64,000 nucleotides of DNA from Actinomycetota bacterium (GTDB lineage: Bacteria > Actinomycetota > Actinomycetes > Streptosporangiales > Streptosporangiaceae), in contig JAJPIV010000135.1 in the NCBI GenBank assembly GCA_021324595.1, positions 1 through 64,000 of the forward strand, given 5' to 3'. Both the position numbers and the translations under genes were made by a program. The stretch's first letter is position 1, and each line of letters opens with the position of its first letter. The notes under the pieces were generated by a model, which worked only from the letters and a program-made list of their open reading frames with translations, was not told the DNA's origin and did no database searches. Shown here piece after piece: positions 7,732 through 15,549 of this stretch.

Positions 7732-8880
7732 TCAGCCGAACGGGTTGAACCAGGACTCGATGCGCCGCAGGCCCCGGGTCAGCCGTCCCCAGAACCCGAG
7801 GCCGCGCTCGTGCGGCAGCCCGTCCACCGCGCGCTCGACCGTCTCCTGCGGGGCATCGGCGATCACCGTGTAGACGAATCCCCGGGCGGACCAGGTCAGG
7901 CTCCGCTCGCCGGGGCCGCTCGCGTAGACGGCCCAGCCGCCGACGTCGGCCCGGTGCCAGCCGGGCAGCTCCTGCGGCAGCTCACCGCGCTGCACGAACA
8001 CCGAGATCACCGACAGCCCGTCGGAGTAGGACGCGTCGAGCACCGTGCCGGCCCGCGTGGCGGTGCTCGTCACCGTGACGAGCGCGAGGTCGCCGGCCAG
8101 GGCCGGCGGCAGGGGCCAGCCCCGCTTGCGCAAGGCGGCGAGGGTGGTTGCCTGCGGCACCGGGCCCCAGGCCGGGGCGCCTGGCACCAGGGTGCCGTCG
8201 CCGTCGACGGCGCCGATCCTGATGTCGATGTACGCCCCCTCGTTGACCAGGCGGCCCGCCCGGTCGAACAGCTCACGGCGCAGCGGCAGCCCGGAGGACC
8301 GGTCCAGCCAGTACCGGGCGGCGAGCGTCCCGTCCCGGCGCCAGATCGACACGATCCTGGCCGGCCGCCCGCTCGCCGTGCCGTTCCCCGAGTACTCGAT
8401 CCAGTAGTTGGCCCGCATCAGGCCGACCAGCCGCGCCGACACGTCCAGCACTCCCGGCGTCGCGTGAGTGCCGGCCGAGCCGTCGTCACCGGATGCCGCC
8501 GGCGCGGGGCCCGCGTCGCTGCCGCCCTGGGTGAACTCAGGCTCGTCGGCGCGGTGCCACACCTGGGCGAGGTAGGTGCTGGACCCGTCCTGGCCCCACC
8601 AGGCGACGATCTGGGTCCCGGTGTACGAGACGCTCTGGCATGCGGTGGCCGCCGCGTCCATCAGCCCGATCCCCGCGGCGATGGCCACCGGATCGAAGCG
8701 TGCGGTGCGGGCCGCCGGGCGCCTCAGCTGAGCCCCGGTGCCCCGCGCGGACAGGACCCGGACCGCCCGCTGGTGGCCGGCCAGGGATCCGACGATCACG
8801 GCCAGCACGACCAGCGACCCGATCCCGAGGACGACGGCGAGCACCGCCATCCGCAGCCGCCTCCAGTAGAGCCAGAGCAT
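7732..8880 (-). CDS. Membrane-anchored MucB/RseB-like sigma-E regulatory protein
   Basis: A 382-residue protein with one N-terminal transmembrane helix (residues about 11-34) and an extracytoplasmic part. The segment ACQSVSYTGTQIVAWW and the later YWLDRSSGLPLRRELFD plus an EGAYIDIRIG strand match the RseB/MucB N-terminal beta fold, and the C-terminal VGGWAVYASGPGERSLTWSARGFVYTVIAD matches the C-terminal domain. RseB-type proteins sense envelope stress and modulate release of sigma E by its anti-sigma factor. It follows the anti-sigma gene by 25 bases, so a partner role is likely. In mycobacteria the place next to tatB is held by htrA. ATG 8850 is an alternative start. Confidence 0.75.
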   Translation of the reverse strand: MLWLYWRRLRMAVLAVVLGIGSLVVLAVIVGSLAGHQRAVRVLSARGTGAQLRRPAARTARFDPVAIAAGIGLMDAAATACQSVSYTGTQIVAWWGQDGSSTYLAQVWHRADEPEFTQGGSDAGPAPAASGDDGSAGTHATPGVLDVSARLVGLMRANYWIEYSGNGTASGRPARIVSIWRRDGTLAARYWLDRSSGLPLRRELFDRAGRLVNEGAYIDIRIGAVDGDGTLVPGAPAWGPVPQATTLAALRKRGWPLPPALAGDLALVTVTSTATRAGTVLDASYSDGLSVISVFVQRGELPQELPGWHRADVGGWAVYASGPGERSLTWSARGFVYTVIADAPQETVERAVDGLPHERGLGFWGRLTRGLRRIESWFNPFG

Positions 8881-8905
8881 GCCGAGCGCTGCCAGGTGCC
8901 GGGCG

Positions 8906-9562
8906 CTACGGGGACCGGCGCGGCCCGCCATGGCCCGCCGCGGGGCTCGTCGCCGCCGGGCTGGCCGTTGCCCCTGCCGGGGCCGGGGTAACCGGGGCCT
9001 GCCCGGGCCTGGCCGACGTCGGCGCCGGGCCCGGGCCGGCCGCGCCGCGGCCCGGGGAGCCTGCGGCGCCGCCCCGGGAGGGGATGCTCGCCGCGGGCAC
9101 CTGGCCGGTGTCGTAGCTGTGCTGGATCCAGTAGGCGTCCACGGCCGGCGTGACCTTCGGCTCCGCCGGCGCCGGCGTGCCGCCGAGCAGGAACGCGGCG
9201 AGACCGATGGCGACGACCAGCGCGGCCGCGGATCCGCCCGCGATCGTCCAGCCGCGCCGTGACGGCAGGGCACGCCACGGCGCCGGGCGCCCCGGGGACG
9301 GCCATGCCCGGGCCGGGCCCGGCGGGCCGCCGGCCTGGGGCAGCTGCGGCGCACGCCGGCTGAGCTCGATGAGCCGGCCGGCGATCGGGACATCCCCGCA
9401 TCCTTCGCCCAGGGCGGTCATCCGCCGCTTGAGCGCCCGCAGCGCGTTCGCCTCCTGCCGGCACGCGGCGCATCCGGCGAGGTGATTGAGCACGTGGTCA
9501 CGCTCGTCGTCGTCGAGCTCACCATCGACCAGAGCCGACAGCCAGCGCCCGAGGTGGCTCAT
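8906..9562 (-). CDS. Zinc-binding transmembrane anti-sigma factor
   Basis: A 218-residue ZAS-type anti-sigma factor. The cytoplasmic N-terminus holds the zinc motif H..CxxC ([20 protein letters not shown]), followed after residue ~100 by one membrane helix ([20 protein letters not shown]) and an extracytoplasmic Pro/Ala/Gly-rich tail of about 80 residues. It should hold the sigma factor inactive and release it on envelope or redox stress. ATG 9562 overlaps the sigE stop by ATGA, so the pair is made in fixed ratio. Confidence 0.88.
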   Translation of the reverse strand: MSHLGRWLSALVDGELDDDERDHVLNHLAGCAACRQEANALRALKRRMTALGEGCGDVPIAGRLIELSRRAPQLPQAGGPPGPARAWPSPGRPAPWRALPSRRGWTIAGGSAAALVVAIGLAAFLLGGTPAPAEPKVTPAVDAYWIQHSYDTGQVPAASIPSRGGAAGSPGRGAAGPGPAPTSARPGQAPVTPAPAGATASPAATSPAAGHGGPRRSP

Positions 9563-10158
9563 CGGCGATCCACCTCGCCCACCTCGAGCGCCTGGCGGGG
9601 CCGGCGGTGCTCCAGGGCCGTCCGCAGCTGGGCGCGGCCGCGGTGAATGCGGCTGCGGACGGTCCCGAGCTTGACGCCGAGAACGCCGGCGATCTCCTCG
9701 TAGCTGAGCCCCTCGATGTCGCAGAGGACGACCGCCGCGCGGTACTCCGGCGGCAGGTCGGCCAGGGCCGCCGCGACGTCGCCGTCGAGATGGCGCTCGT
9801 CGAAGGCCTGGGAGGGCGTCGGCTCGGCCCCGCACAGCCGTGCCGTGATCTCCTCGCCGAGCCCCTCGAACCTGATCCGCTGCCGGCGCCTGGTGATGTC
9901 GAGGAACAGGTTCGTGGTGATCCGGTGCAGCCAGCCTTCGAAGGTCCCGGGCGTGTAGGTCGGCAGGGAGCGGAACACCCGGACGAAGACCTCCTGGGTC
10001 AGGTCCTCGGCGTCGTGCCGGTTGCCGGTCAGCCGGTAGGCCAGGCGGTAGACCCTCGCCGAGTGCTCGCGCACGACCTGCTCCCAGCTCGGCGGCGTCC
10101 ACTCGGCGACCTGGCCGCCGGCCGCCTGCGCCGGGTCACCCACCACCTCTGACCGCAT
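9559..10158 (-). CDS. sigE: ECF sigma factor, SigE type
   Basis: A 199-residue extracytoplasmic-function sigma factor. Region 2 runs from [22 protein letters not shown] to [17 protein letters not shown]; region 4 is [23 protein letters not shown] with the helix-turn-helix [14 protein letters not shown]. Gene order with an anti-sigma factor, tatB and mrp identifies it as the sigE locus. ATG 10158 is preceded by AGGGG at 4 nt and is preferred to GTG 10173. It diverges from the O-methyltransferase across about 200 bases. Confidence 0.9.
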   Translation of the reverse strand: MRSEVVGDPAQAAGGQVAEWTPPSWEQVVREHSARVYRLAYRLTGNRHDAEDLTQEVFVRVFRSLPTYTPGTFEGWLHRITTNLFLDITRRRQRIRFEGLGEEITARLCGAEPTPSQAFDERHLDGDVAAALADLPPEYRAAVVLCDIEGLSYEEIAGVLGVKLGTVRSRIHRGRAQLRTALEHRRPRQALEVGEVDRR

Positions 10159-10311
10159 CGTCCCCTGCCTCACCGCCGGCTCGCTCCGACCGCCTGCCCG
10201 TGCCGCCTCCGCCGAGGCCTTCCCGCTCCCGCCGGCGCCATTCGTGGTGACGGCCGCACCACGTGAACGTGCGGCCGGCGGGCGCTGTTCCCGGCCGCGG
10301 CCACCTGGCGC

Positions 10312-10317
10312 TAGGCT
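10312..10317 (+). promoter_or_regulatory. -10-like hexamer upstream of the O-methyltransferase
   Basis: TAGGCT lies 45 bases before the proposed AUC start and 34 bases before the Shine-Dalgarno. It would give a short leader of about 35-40 nt. No clear -35 is seen. Confidence 0.3.
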
Positions 10318-10350
10318 GCCGCGCGTAGGTCGCCCGCACCCGCAGGGTAT

Positions 10351-10357
10351 AGGAGGT
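10351..10357 (+). promoter_or_regulatory. Shine-Dalgarno AGGAGGT deciding an AUC start
   Basis: A perfect AGGAGGT, directly after the in-frame stop TAG at 10350-10352 (overlapping it), is spaced 5 nt from the end of AGGAGG to ATC at 10362. No ATG, GTG or TTG is in frame before 10461. Confidence 0.7.
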
Positions 10358-10361
10358 CGCC

Positions 10362-11006
10362 ATCACCGGCGCGGAGGTCACCCCGATCCTCGGCGAGTAC
10401 GCCGAGGAGGACGAGCCGCTGCGGACGGCGCGCAGGAACGCCCAGGAGGTCGGCGGCGCGGTGCCGGTCAGCCCGCTCACCGGGGCGACGCTGCGGTTCC
10501 TCGCCGCCGCCATCGCCGCGAAGGCGGTGGTCGAGATCGGCACCGGCTGCGGCGCGTCCGGCATCTGGCTGCTCCGCGGGATGCGGCCCGGCTCCGTCCT
10601 GACCAGCGTCGACGTTGAGCCGGTGCACCACCGGCTGGCCCGGGAGGCGTTCGGCCAGGCCGGCTTCGCGCCGGGGCGGTACCGGCTCATCGCCGGCCGG
10701 GCCCTGGAGGTGCTGCCCCGGCTCGCCGACGGCGCCTACGACCTGGTGTTCTGCGACGCCGACAAGCGCGAGTACCCCGAGTACCTCACCGCGGCGCTGC
10801 GCCTGCTCCGGCCGGGCGGCATCGTCGCGTTCGACAACGCGATCTGGGCCGATCAGGCGCCCAACCGCGCGCACCAGGACCCCGCGACCGCCGCGGCCGG
10901 CGAGCTGCACGACCAGGTCCTCGCCGATCCCGGCCTGGTGCCCGTGCTGCTGCCGGTCGGCGGCGGGCTGCTCGCCGCCGTCAAGCGGCCCGCTCAGGCG
11001 CGCTGA
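10362..11006 (+). CDS. Class I SAM-dependent O-methyltransferase with probable AUC start
   Basis: A 214-residue methyltransferase of the caffeoyl-CoA/catechol OMT-like family (methyltransf_24 type), the usual neighbour of sigE in actinobacteria; substrate unknown. Motif I is [16 protein letters not shown], followed by [20 protein letters not shown] and [14 protein letters not shown]. The conserved N-terminal helix region ([18 protein letters not shown], then [14 protein letters not shown]) lies upstream of the first in-frame GTG (10461), so that start would delete conserved sequence. An in-frame TAG at 10350 closes the frame above, leaving ATC 10362 behind a perfect Shine-Dalgarno as the best start. 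Its end overlaps pepA by 26 bases. Confidence 0.82.
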   Translation: MTGAEVTPILGEYAEEDEPLRTARRNAQEVGGAVPVSPLTGATLRFLAAAIAAKAVVEIGTGCGASGIWLLRGMRPGSVLTSVDVEPVHHRLAREAFGQAGFAPGRYRLIAGRALEVLPRLADGAYDLVFCDADKREYPEYLTAALRLLRPGGIVAFDNAIWADQAPNRAHQDPATAAAGELHDQVLADPGLVPVLLPVGGGLLAAVKRPAQAR

Positions 11007-12546
11007 CAGCGCTGGCTGGCCCGCCGTCGGCCAGCCAGCGCAGCAGCAGCCGCGTGCCGAAGCCGGTCGCCCCCGCGCTCAGCTCGCCGTCGTCGCGCGC
11101 CGCCCTGGCCGCGCCGGCGATGTCCAGGTGCGCCCAGGCCCGCCGGCCGGCGAACCTGCGCAGGAAGAGCGCGGCGACGATCGAGCCCGGCAGCCCCTCG
11201 GCCCGGGGAACGTTCGCGAGGTCGGCCACCGGCGAGCCGAGGGCGTCGGCGTACTCGGCGGCCAGCGGCATCCGCCAGAGCCGGTCCCCGCACGCCTCCC
11301 CGGCGGCGAGCAGCGCCGCTGCCAGATCCTCGTCGGTGGAGTACAGCGCCGCCCGGCCGCTGCCGAGCGCCACGCGGGCGCTCCCGGTCAGCGTGGCCAG
11401 GTCGACCAGCACGTCGGGGGCCAGCTCCGCGTCGGCGTAGGCCAGCGCGTCGGCAAGGACCAGGCGGCCCTCCGCGTCGGTGTTCAGCACCTCGACCGTC
11501 GTGCCGCCGTACTGGGTGATGACGTCGCCGGGCCGGTACGCCGAGCCGGACGGCATGTTCTCCGCGGCGGCGGCCAGCCCGGTGACGCGCTGCCCGACGC
11601 CGAGCGCGCCGAGGGCCGACATCGCGGCGATCACGGCGCCCGCGCCGGCCATGTCGGTCTTCATGGCCTTCATGCCATCATTGGGCTTCAGGTTCAGGCC
11701 GCCGCTGTCGAACGTGATCCCCTTGCCGACGAGCACCGCGTGCCGCGGCGCGCCCGGCGGGTCGTACCGCAGCTCGATGAGCCTGGGCCGGCGATGAGAT
11801 CCGGAGCCGACGGCAAGGATCCCGCCGAAGCCCGCCGCGGCGAGCCCGGCCTCATCCAGGACGCGGATGCCGAGCCCGGCACGCTCCGCCACCTGCGCCG
11901 CCTGCCCGGCCAGCCAGTGCGGCGACTTGCCCGGCGCGGGAGCGTTGGCGAGGTCCCGGGCCAGGGCCACGGCGCCGGCGATCACCGACGCCCGCTCCAC
12001 CGCGCCGGCCAGCGCCGCGAACCCCGCAGGCCCGGGCCGGGCGGGATCGTCCACCAGCAGGCGGACCTCGGCGGGCTGGCCCCCGGAATCGGCCGCCGGG
12101 GCGCTGTACCGGTAGGATCCGAGCAGGATGCCCTCGGTGAACGCGGCCACCTGATCCGCGGGCAGGCCGGCCGCGGCATCGGCGAGGACCAGCTCGCCCG
12201 GCCGCAGCAGCCGCCCGAGCTCGCCGCCCGCCCGGCGCAGATCGGCCGGCGACCGCTCGCCGACGCCCAGGAAGGCGACCCTCACCGGCGACTGCCCCGC
12301 GCGGGTCACCGTCTGCGCGATGTGCCCGGGCCGACCGGAGTGCTCGTAGGCGGCGACGACGTCCCGCGCGCTCGGCCCGAGCACGCCATCCAGGGCCGGG
12401 TCCGCGGCGACCTCGCCCCCGGACCCGACCGCGATCACGGCCAGGCTCGCCGGCTCCCATGCCCCCTCGCCCATCCGCCGCAGGCACTGCCCGGCGGTGC
12501 CCGACGCGGCCCGGCTGGTGGCGACGACGGCGCAGGTGACGGGCAT
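10981..12546 (-). CDS. pepA: Leucyl aminopeptidase, M17 family
   Basis: A 521-residue cytosolic leucine aminopeptidase that releases N-terminal residues from peptides. The C-terminal catalytic domain holds both two-metal signatures: VGKGITFDSGGLNLKP near residue 272 and NTDAEGRLVLADALAYA near 350, with the active-site Lys and Arg present. The N-terminal ~180 residues are the variable macro-like domain. It converges on the O-methyltransferase gene with a 26-base overlap and ends at TGA 10981. Confidence 0.93.
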   Translation of the reverse strand: MPVTCAVVATSRAASGTAGQCLRRMGEGAWEPASLAVIAVGSGGEVAADPALDGVLGPSARDVVAAYEHSGRPGHIAQTVTRAGQSPVRVAFLGVGERSPADLRRAGGELGRLLRPGELVLADAAAGLPADQVAAFTEGILLGSYRYSAPAADSGGQPAEVRLLVDDPARPGPAGFAALAGAVERASVIAGAVALARDLANAPAPGKSPHWLAGQAAQVAERAGLGIRVLDEAGLAAAGFGGILAVGSGSHRRPRLIELRYDPPGAPRHAVLVGKGITFDSGGLNLKPNDGMKAMKTDMAGAGAVIAAMSALGALGVGQRVTGLAAAAENMPSGSAYRPGDVITQYGGTTVEVLNTDAEGRLVLADALAYADAELAPDVLVDLATLTGSARVALGSGRAALYSTDEDLAAALLAAGEACGDRLWRMPLAAEYADALGSPVADLANVPRAEGLPGSIVAALFLRRFAGRRAWAHLDIAGAARAARDDGELSAGATGFGTRLLLRWLADGGPASAVSAPERAA

Positions 12547-12558
12547 CGGCCGGTCACC

Positions 12559-12726
12559 TTACCCGACGGCAGAGTCGAGTGCGCTGCTCAGCGCCCTGGC
12601 CTCATCGGGTGTCAGCTCGACGACTAGCCTGCCACCGCCCTCCAGCGGCACGCGCATCACGATCCCGCGGCCCTCCTTGGTGACTTCGAGCGGACCGTCA
12701 CCCGTCCGCGGCTTCATCGCCGCCAT
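12559..12726 (-). CDS. Small DUF3117 protein
   Basis: A 55-residue protein (MAAMKPRTGDGPLEVTKEG, ending LTPDEARALSSALDSAVG) belonging to the actinobacterial DUF3117 family of unknown function. The ATG at 12726 has GGGGAGG 4 nt upstream; longer open frame above it is not used. It is only 12 bases upstream of pepA and may be cotranscribed with it. Confidence 0.9.
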   Translation of the reverse strand: MAAMKPRTGDGPLEVTKEGRGIVMRVPLEGGGRLVVELTPDEARALSSALDSAVG

Positions 12727-12935
12727 GCTGCCTCCCCTTCGCGTAGTGCCACCGCGCCGTGACCCGGCCAGGCGCGCGACGGCGCCCCCACGGCCTGCAG
12801 TCGGTCCGGGCCGAGTGCCGCCAAGCCACATCCACCTCAATCTGTACCTCTATTATCGGTCAGCGCCCAGTCCCGGAGTGCGCCGATCAGCGCCGAGGAG
12901 TTCCCAGGGCCGCAGGCGGACGTGACACTGGACGG

Positions 12936-13736
12936 GTGAACGCCAGATCAGCGCTGTTCGACCTGTACGGTGATTATCTGCTCAGCCGGGGCAAGCAAGC
13001 GCCCGTGGCTGCCCTGGTCCGGGTGCTCGCGCCACTGGGCATCTCCGCCCCGGCGGTCCGCACCGCGGTGTCCCGGATGGCCAGGCAGGGCTGGCTGGCC
13101 CCGGTGCGGCTGCCCGAGGGGGCCGGCTACGGGCTCACCCCGCGCGCCGTGCGCCGGCTCCGGCAGGCCGCTGAGCGCATCTACGACCGCCGTTCCCCCG
13201 GCTGGGACGGACACTGGCACGTCGTCGTGCTCGAGCGGGTGCCCGAGCGGGCACGGCGGGACCGGCTCAGGTCGGCCCTTGGCTACCTCGGGTACGCCTG
13301 CCTGGACGGCTCGTCGTGGATCAGCCCCCGGCCCTCCGTCGAGCTCGACGCGCTGCTCGCCGCCGAGCACGTCCGCGCCGAGCGGTTCCTGGCCCGCCAC
13401 GACGGCGATGCCCGGGGCCTGGCGGCCAGGGCCTGGGACCTCGATGGCCTGGCGCACTCCTACGAGCGGTGGCTGGACTTCGCCCGGGAGCTGCTCGGGA
13501 GCGCGGACGGCGGCCGGGGCGACGAGGCGGTGTTCGCGGTGCGCAGCGCGCTCGTCCACGAGTGGCGCAAGTTCCTGTTCATCGACCCCGGCCTGCCCGC
13601 TGAGCTCCTGCCGGCGCCATGGCCGGGGTCGGTGGCCGCGGAGTACTTCGACGCCGAGGCAGCGAGGCTGCTGCCCGCCGCCGCGCGCTTCGTGGAGTGC
13701 TGCCTGACTGACGGGTCCCGGCGCGCGCGGGACTGA
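12936..13736 (+). CDS. PaaX-family transcriptional repressor
   Basis: A 266-residue regulator of the PaaX type. The N-terminal winged helix (FDLYGDYLL, APLGISAPAVRTAVSRMARQGWL) is followed by the central domain and the C-terminal PaaX_C domain (YERWLDFARELL, VHEWRKFLFIDPGLPAELLP). PaaX proteins repress aromatic or fatty-acid CoA catabolism and respond to an acyl-CoA ligand. Start GTG 12936 directly precedes the conserved SALFDLYGDYL. It is divergent from DUF3117; its target may lie outside, although an acyl-CoA catabolic cluster is 7 kb away. Confidence 0.87.
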   Translation: MNARSALFDLYGDYLLSRGKQAPVAALVRVLAPLGISAPAVRTAVSRMARQGWLAPVRLPEGAGYGLTPRAVRRLRQAAERIYDRRSPGWDGHWHVVVLERVPERARRDRLRSALGYLGYACLDGSSWISPRPSVELDALLAAEHVRAERFLARHDGDARGLAARAWDLDGLAHSYERWLDFARELLGSADGGRGDEAVFAVRSALVHEWRKFLFIDPGLPAELLPAPWPGSVAAEYFDAEAARLLPAAARFVECCLTDGSRRARD

Positions 13737-14785
13737 CATGCTAACGTGCCGGGCCGCCCGGCCGGCGGCGGCTCCCGCGGGCCAGCGGCCGCGACCAGTT
13801 CCTCGTGCAGCCAGACGATCCGCTCCACGGCCTCGGTCAGGTCGCTCACGTGCAGCCGGTCGTAGCCGCCGCCGGGCTCGGGCCACCAGACGACGTCGCC
13901 GCGGCACCAGACCGTGGGCCCGGGGGAAACCGAGAGCACCGCGAGCTCTCCGCCGGGCTCGTTCACCTGCACCAGGCCGGCGCCCAGGCCGCGATCGGCG
14001 AGCGCGGCGGCGACCTCCCCGATGGCCTGGCGGCCCCGGGGGGCATACCTCTGGCAGGTGGCAAGGTCGCTGGCGGGGGGAACCCGAAGCGCGAACCAGA
14101 CCGCCTTGCCGGGCACCTTCCACGCGCCGAGCCTGCCCCTGGTCGGGTGATGCCCCCAGTGCCCGGCCGACAAGCCGGCGACCATCTGCAGTCCCCGCCC
14201 GCGGACCGAGTCCGGGCCGGCGGGCACGGCGGCGCCCACGGGGGCCGGCTCGCCGGCATCCCACCCGGGCTCGGAGTCGAAGATCTTGCAGACGATCTCC
14301 CTCCCCGAGCGAACCGACCGGACGTAGACCCACAGCTCAGGCACGCCGCTGACCGGGCGGCGGGTGCGCTTGCTGAACTCGATGTTCGCGTGCGCGTTCA
14401 GCGTGTTGGCCGCCAGCTCGCTCGCCATCGTCATGCCATCGTGCACCAGGTCGGCGGGCAGGCCGACCTCGGCCAGAGCCTCGCGGAAGAACCGCCTCGC
14501 AGCGCCGGCGCAGGTCGCGTCGAGGGGAAGCGGCCGCACGAAGCACCCGCCGCTGGCCACGCTCTGCCGCGCCAGCCCGGCTGCCGGGGCCGAGGGCGGC
14601 AAGGCGCCCTCGGCCATCGCGCGCAGGTTCACCGATGCCCCCTCGGCCATCATCTGCCCCTCCCGCGCCAGCGGGGCGGGCGAGGACACGTCAGCCAGCG
14701 GGGCCGCCAGCCAGGAATCATCGTGACCGGGCCGCCTGGCCTGCTCACGGCCGGCGCCGCCCCGGTCGGCGGGAGACAGTAACAT
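13460..14785 (-). CDS. HATPase_c anti-sigma-type regulator with TTA codons, overrunning antisense into the PaaX gene
   Basis: A protein of the RsbW/SpoIIAB-like histidine kinase-type ATPase family. Residues about 85-250 carry the ATP-binding features: MASELAANTLNAHANIEF (N box), KIFDSEPGW and GRGLQMVAGLSAGHWG, WKVPGKAVWFAL. Typical members bind sigma factors or act as phospho-switches in actinomycetes. The second codon is TTA and another TTA falls near 13740, a codon that is rare in such genomes and limits translation in Streptomyces through bldA. The domain is complete well before 13737, but no stop occurs and the frame runs 277 bases antisense into the PaaX gene. ATG 14785 has GGCGGATAAAG upstream. 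Confidence 0.75.
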   Translation of the reverse strand: MLLSPADRGGAGREQARRPGHDDSWLAAPLADVSSPAPLAREGQMMAEGASVNLRAMAEGALPPSAPAAGLARQSVASGGCFVRPLPLDATCAGAARRFFREALAEVGLPADLVHDGMTMASELAANTLNAHANIEFSKRTRRPVSGVPELWVYVRSVRSGREIVCKIFDSEPGWDAGEPAPVGAAVPAGPDSVRGRGLQMVAGLSAGHWGHHPTRGRLGAWKVPGKAVWFALRVPPASDLATCQRYAPRGRQAIGEVAAALADRGLGAGLVQVNEPGGELAVLSVSPGPTVWCRGDVVWWPEPGGGYDRLHVSDLTEAVERIVWLHEELVAAAGPREPPPAGRPGTLACQSRARRDPSVRQHSTKRAAAGSSLAASASKYSAATDPGHGAGRSSAGRPGSMNRNLRHSWTSALRTANTASSPRPPSALPSSSRAKSSHRS

Positions 14786-14850
14786 CTTTATCCGCCTTCC
14801 CGGGACGTAGGCCTGCGAAACACAAGGCTAGGCGAATTCCGGCGGTTCGC

Positions 14851-14868
14851 AATCGCTCTGAGAGCAAT
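14851..14868. promoter_or_regulatory. Imperfect palindrome upstream of the HATPase gene
   Basis: The sequence AATCGCTCTGAGAGCAAT is an inverted repeat with one central base and one mismatch, in an unusually AT-rich interval 66 bases upstream of the HATPase ATG. It could be an operator; this is inference from symmetry only. Confidence 0.3.
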
Positions 14869-14882
14869 GGCCCCGATCATCG

Positions 14883-14903
14883 GCGGGGGGCAAGCCTCCC
14901 CGC
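14883..14903 (-). terminator. Hairpin downstream of tag
   Basis: GCGGGGGG (14883-14890) and CCTCCCCGC (14895-14903) form an 8-bp stem with one bulged T and a four-base loop, beginning 29 bases past the tag stop on the minus strand. It is a plausible intrinsic terminator although the T-tract is missing. Confidence 0.45.
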
Positions 14904-14931
14904 AATTCATCGACATCACACGGTCAGGCAT

Positions 14932-15549
14932 CTAACTCTTCGCGGCGCCCCCGCGCGGGCGCCGCCCGCAAGCACCTCGGGCGCCGCTCCGGAAGCACCC
15001 GGCGAGATGGTCGTCCACCACGCCGCAGGCCTGCATCATCGAGTAGGCCGTGACGGGCCCGGTGAATCGGAAGCCGTGGCGGCGCAGCCGGGCCGACAGC
15101 GCCTTGGAGGCCGGCGTCCACGCGGGTACGTCGGCCAGGCTGACCGGGGCCGGCCGGGGGTCGCCGGCCGCGTGGGCCCACACCGTGGCGGCCAGGCCAC
15201 CGGGCAGGTCCAGCGCCGCGCGGGCGTTCGCGATCGCCGCCTCGATCTTGGCGCGGTTCCTCACGATGCCTGGGTCGGCGAGGAGCCGGGTGACGTCGCC
15301 GCTGCCGAACGCCGCGACCGCGGCGATGTCGAACCTGCGGAACGCGGCACGGAAGTTCTCCCGCTTGCGCAGGATCGTCAGCCAGGACAGGCCGGACTGG
15401 AAGGCCTCCAGGCACAGCCGCTCGAACATCGCCGTGTCGTCCCGTACCGGCCTGCCCCACTCCTCGTCGTGGTAGGCGAGGTACTCGGCGCTGCCCAGGC
15501 ACCACGGGCAGCGGAGCCGGCCATCGGGCCCTGGCCGCGCGCCGCTCAC
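14932..15549 (-). CDS. tag: DNA-3-methyladenine glycosylase I
   Basis: A 205-residue Tag enzyme that removes 3-methyladenine from alkylated DNA. It shows the N-terminal CPWC and YHDEEWGRPVRDD, the core FERLCLEAFQSGLSWLTILRKRENFR and the C-terminal FTGPVTAYSMMQACGVVDDH, including the residues of the zinc snap (Cys near the N-terminus, His at VDDHL and a Cys shortly after). GTG 15549 overlaps the stop of the upstream gene by GTGA. The C-terminal tail past FRSG is Arg/Gly rich. Confidence 0.92.
   Translation of the reverse strand: MSGARPGPDGRLRCPWCLGSAEYLAYHDEEWGRPVRDDTAMFERLCLEAFQSGLSWLTILRKRENFRAAFRRFDIAAVAAFGSGDVTRLLADPGIVRNRAKIEAAIANARAALDLPGGLAATVWAHAAGDPRPAPVSLADVPAWTPASKALSARLRRHGFRFTGPVTAYSMMQACGVVDDHLAGCFRSGARGACGRRPRGGAAKS

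Noticed and set aside
10461-10463. GTG as start of the O-methyltransferase
   Set aside because: It lacks a well-placed Shine-Dalgarno (AGGAGG at 10444 is 11 nt away) and would remove about 33 conserved-looking residues.
10615-12627. 670-residue open frame on the plus strand
   Set aside because: It is the antisense of pepA plus the shifted frame of the methyltransferase; composition is Arg/Gly/Ala low complexity with no family motif.
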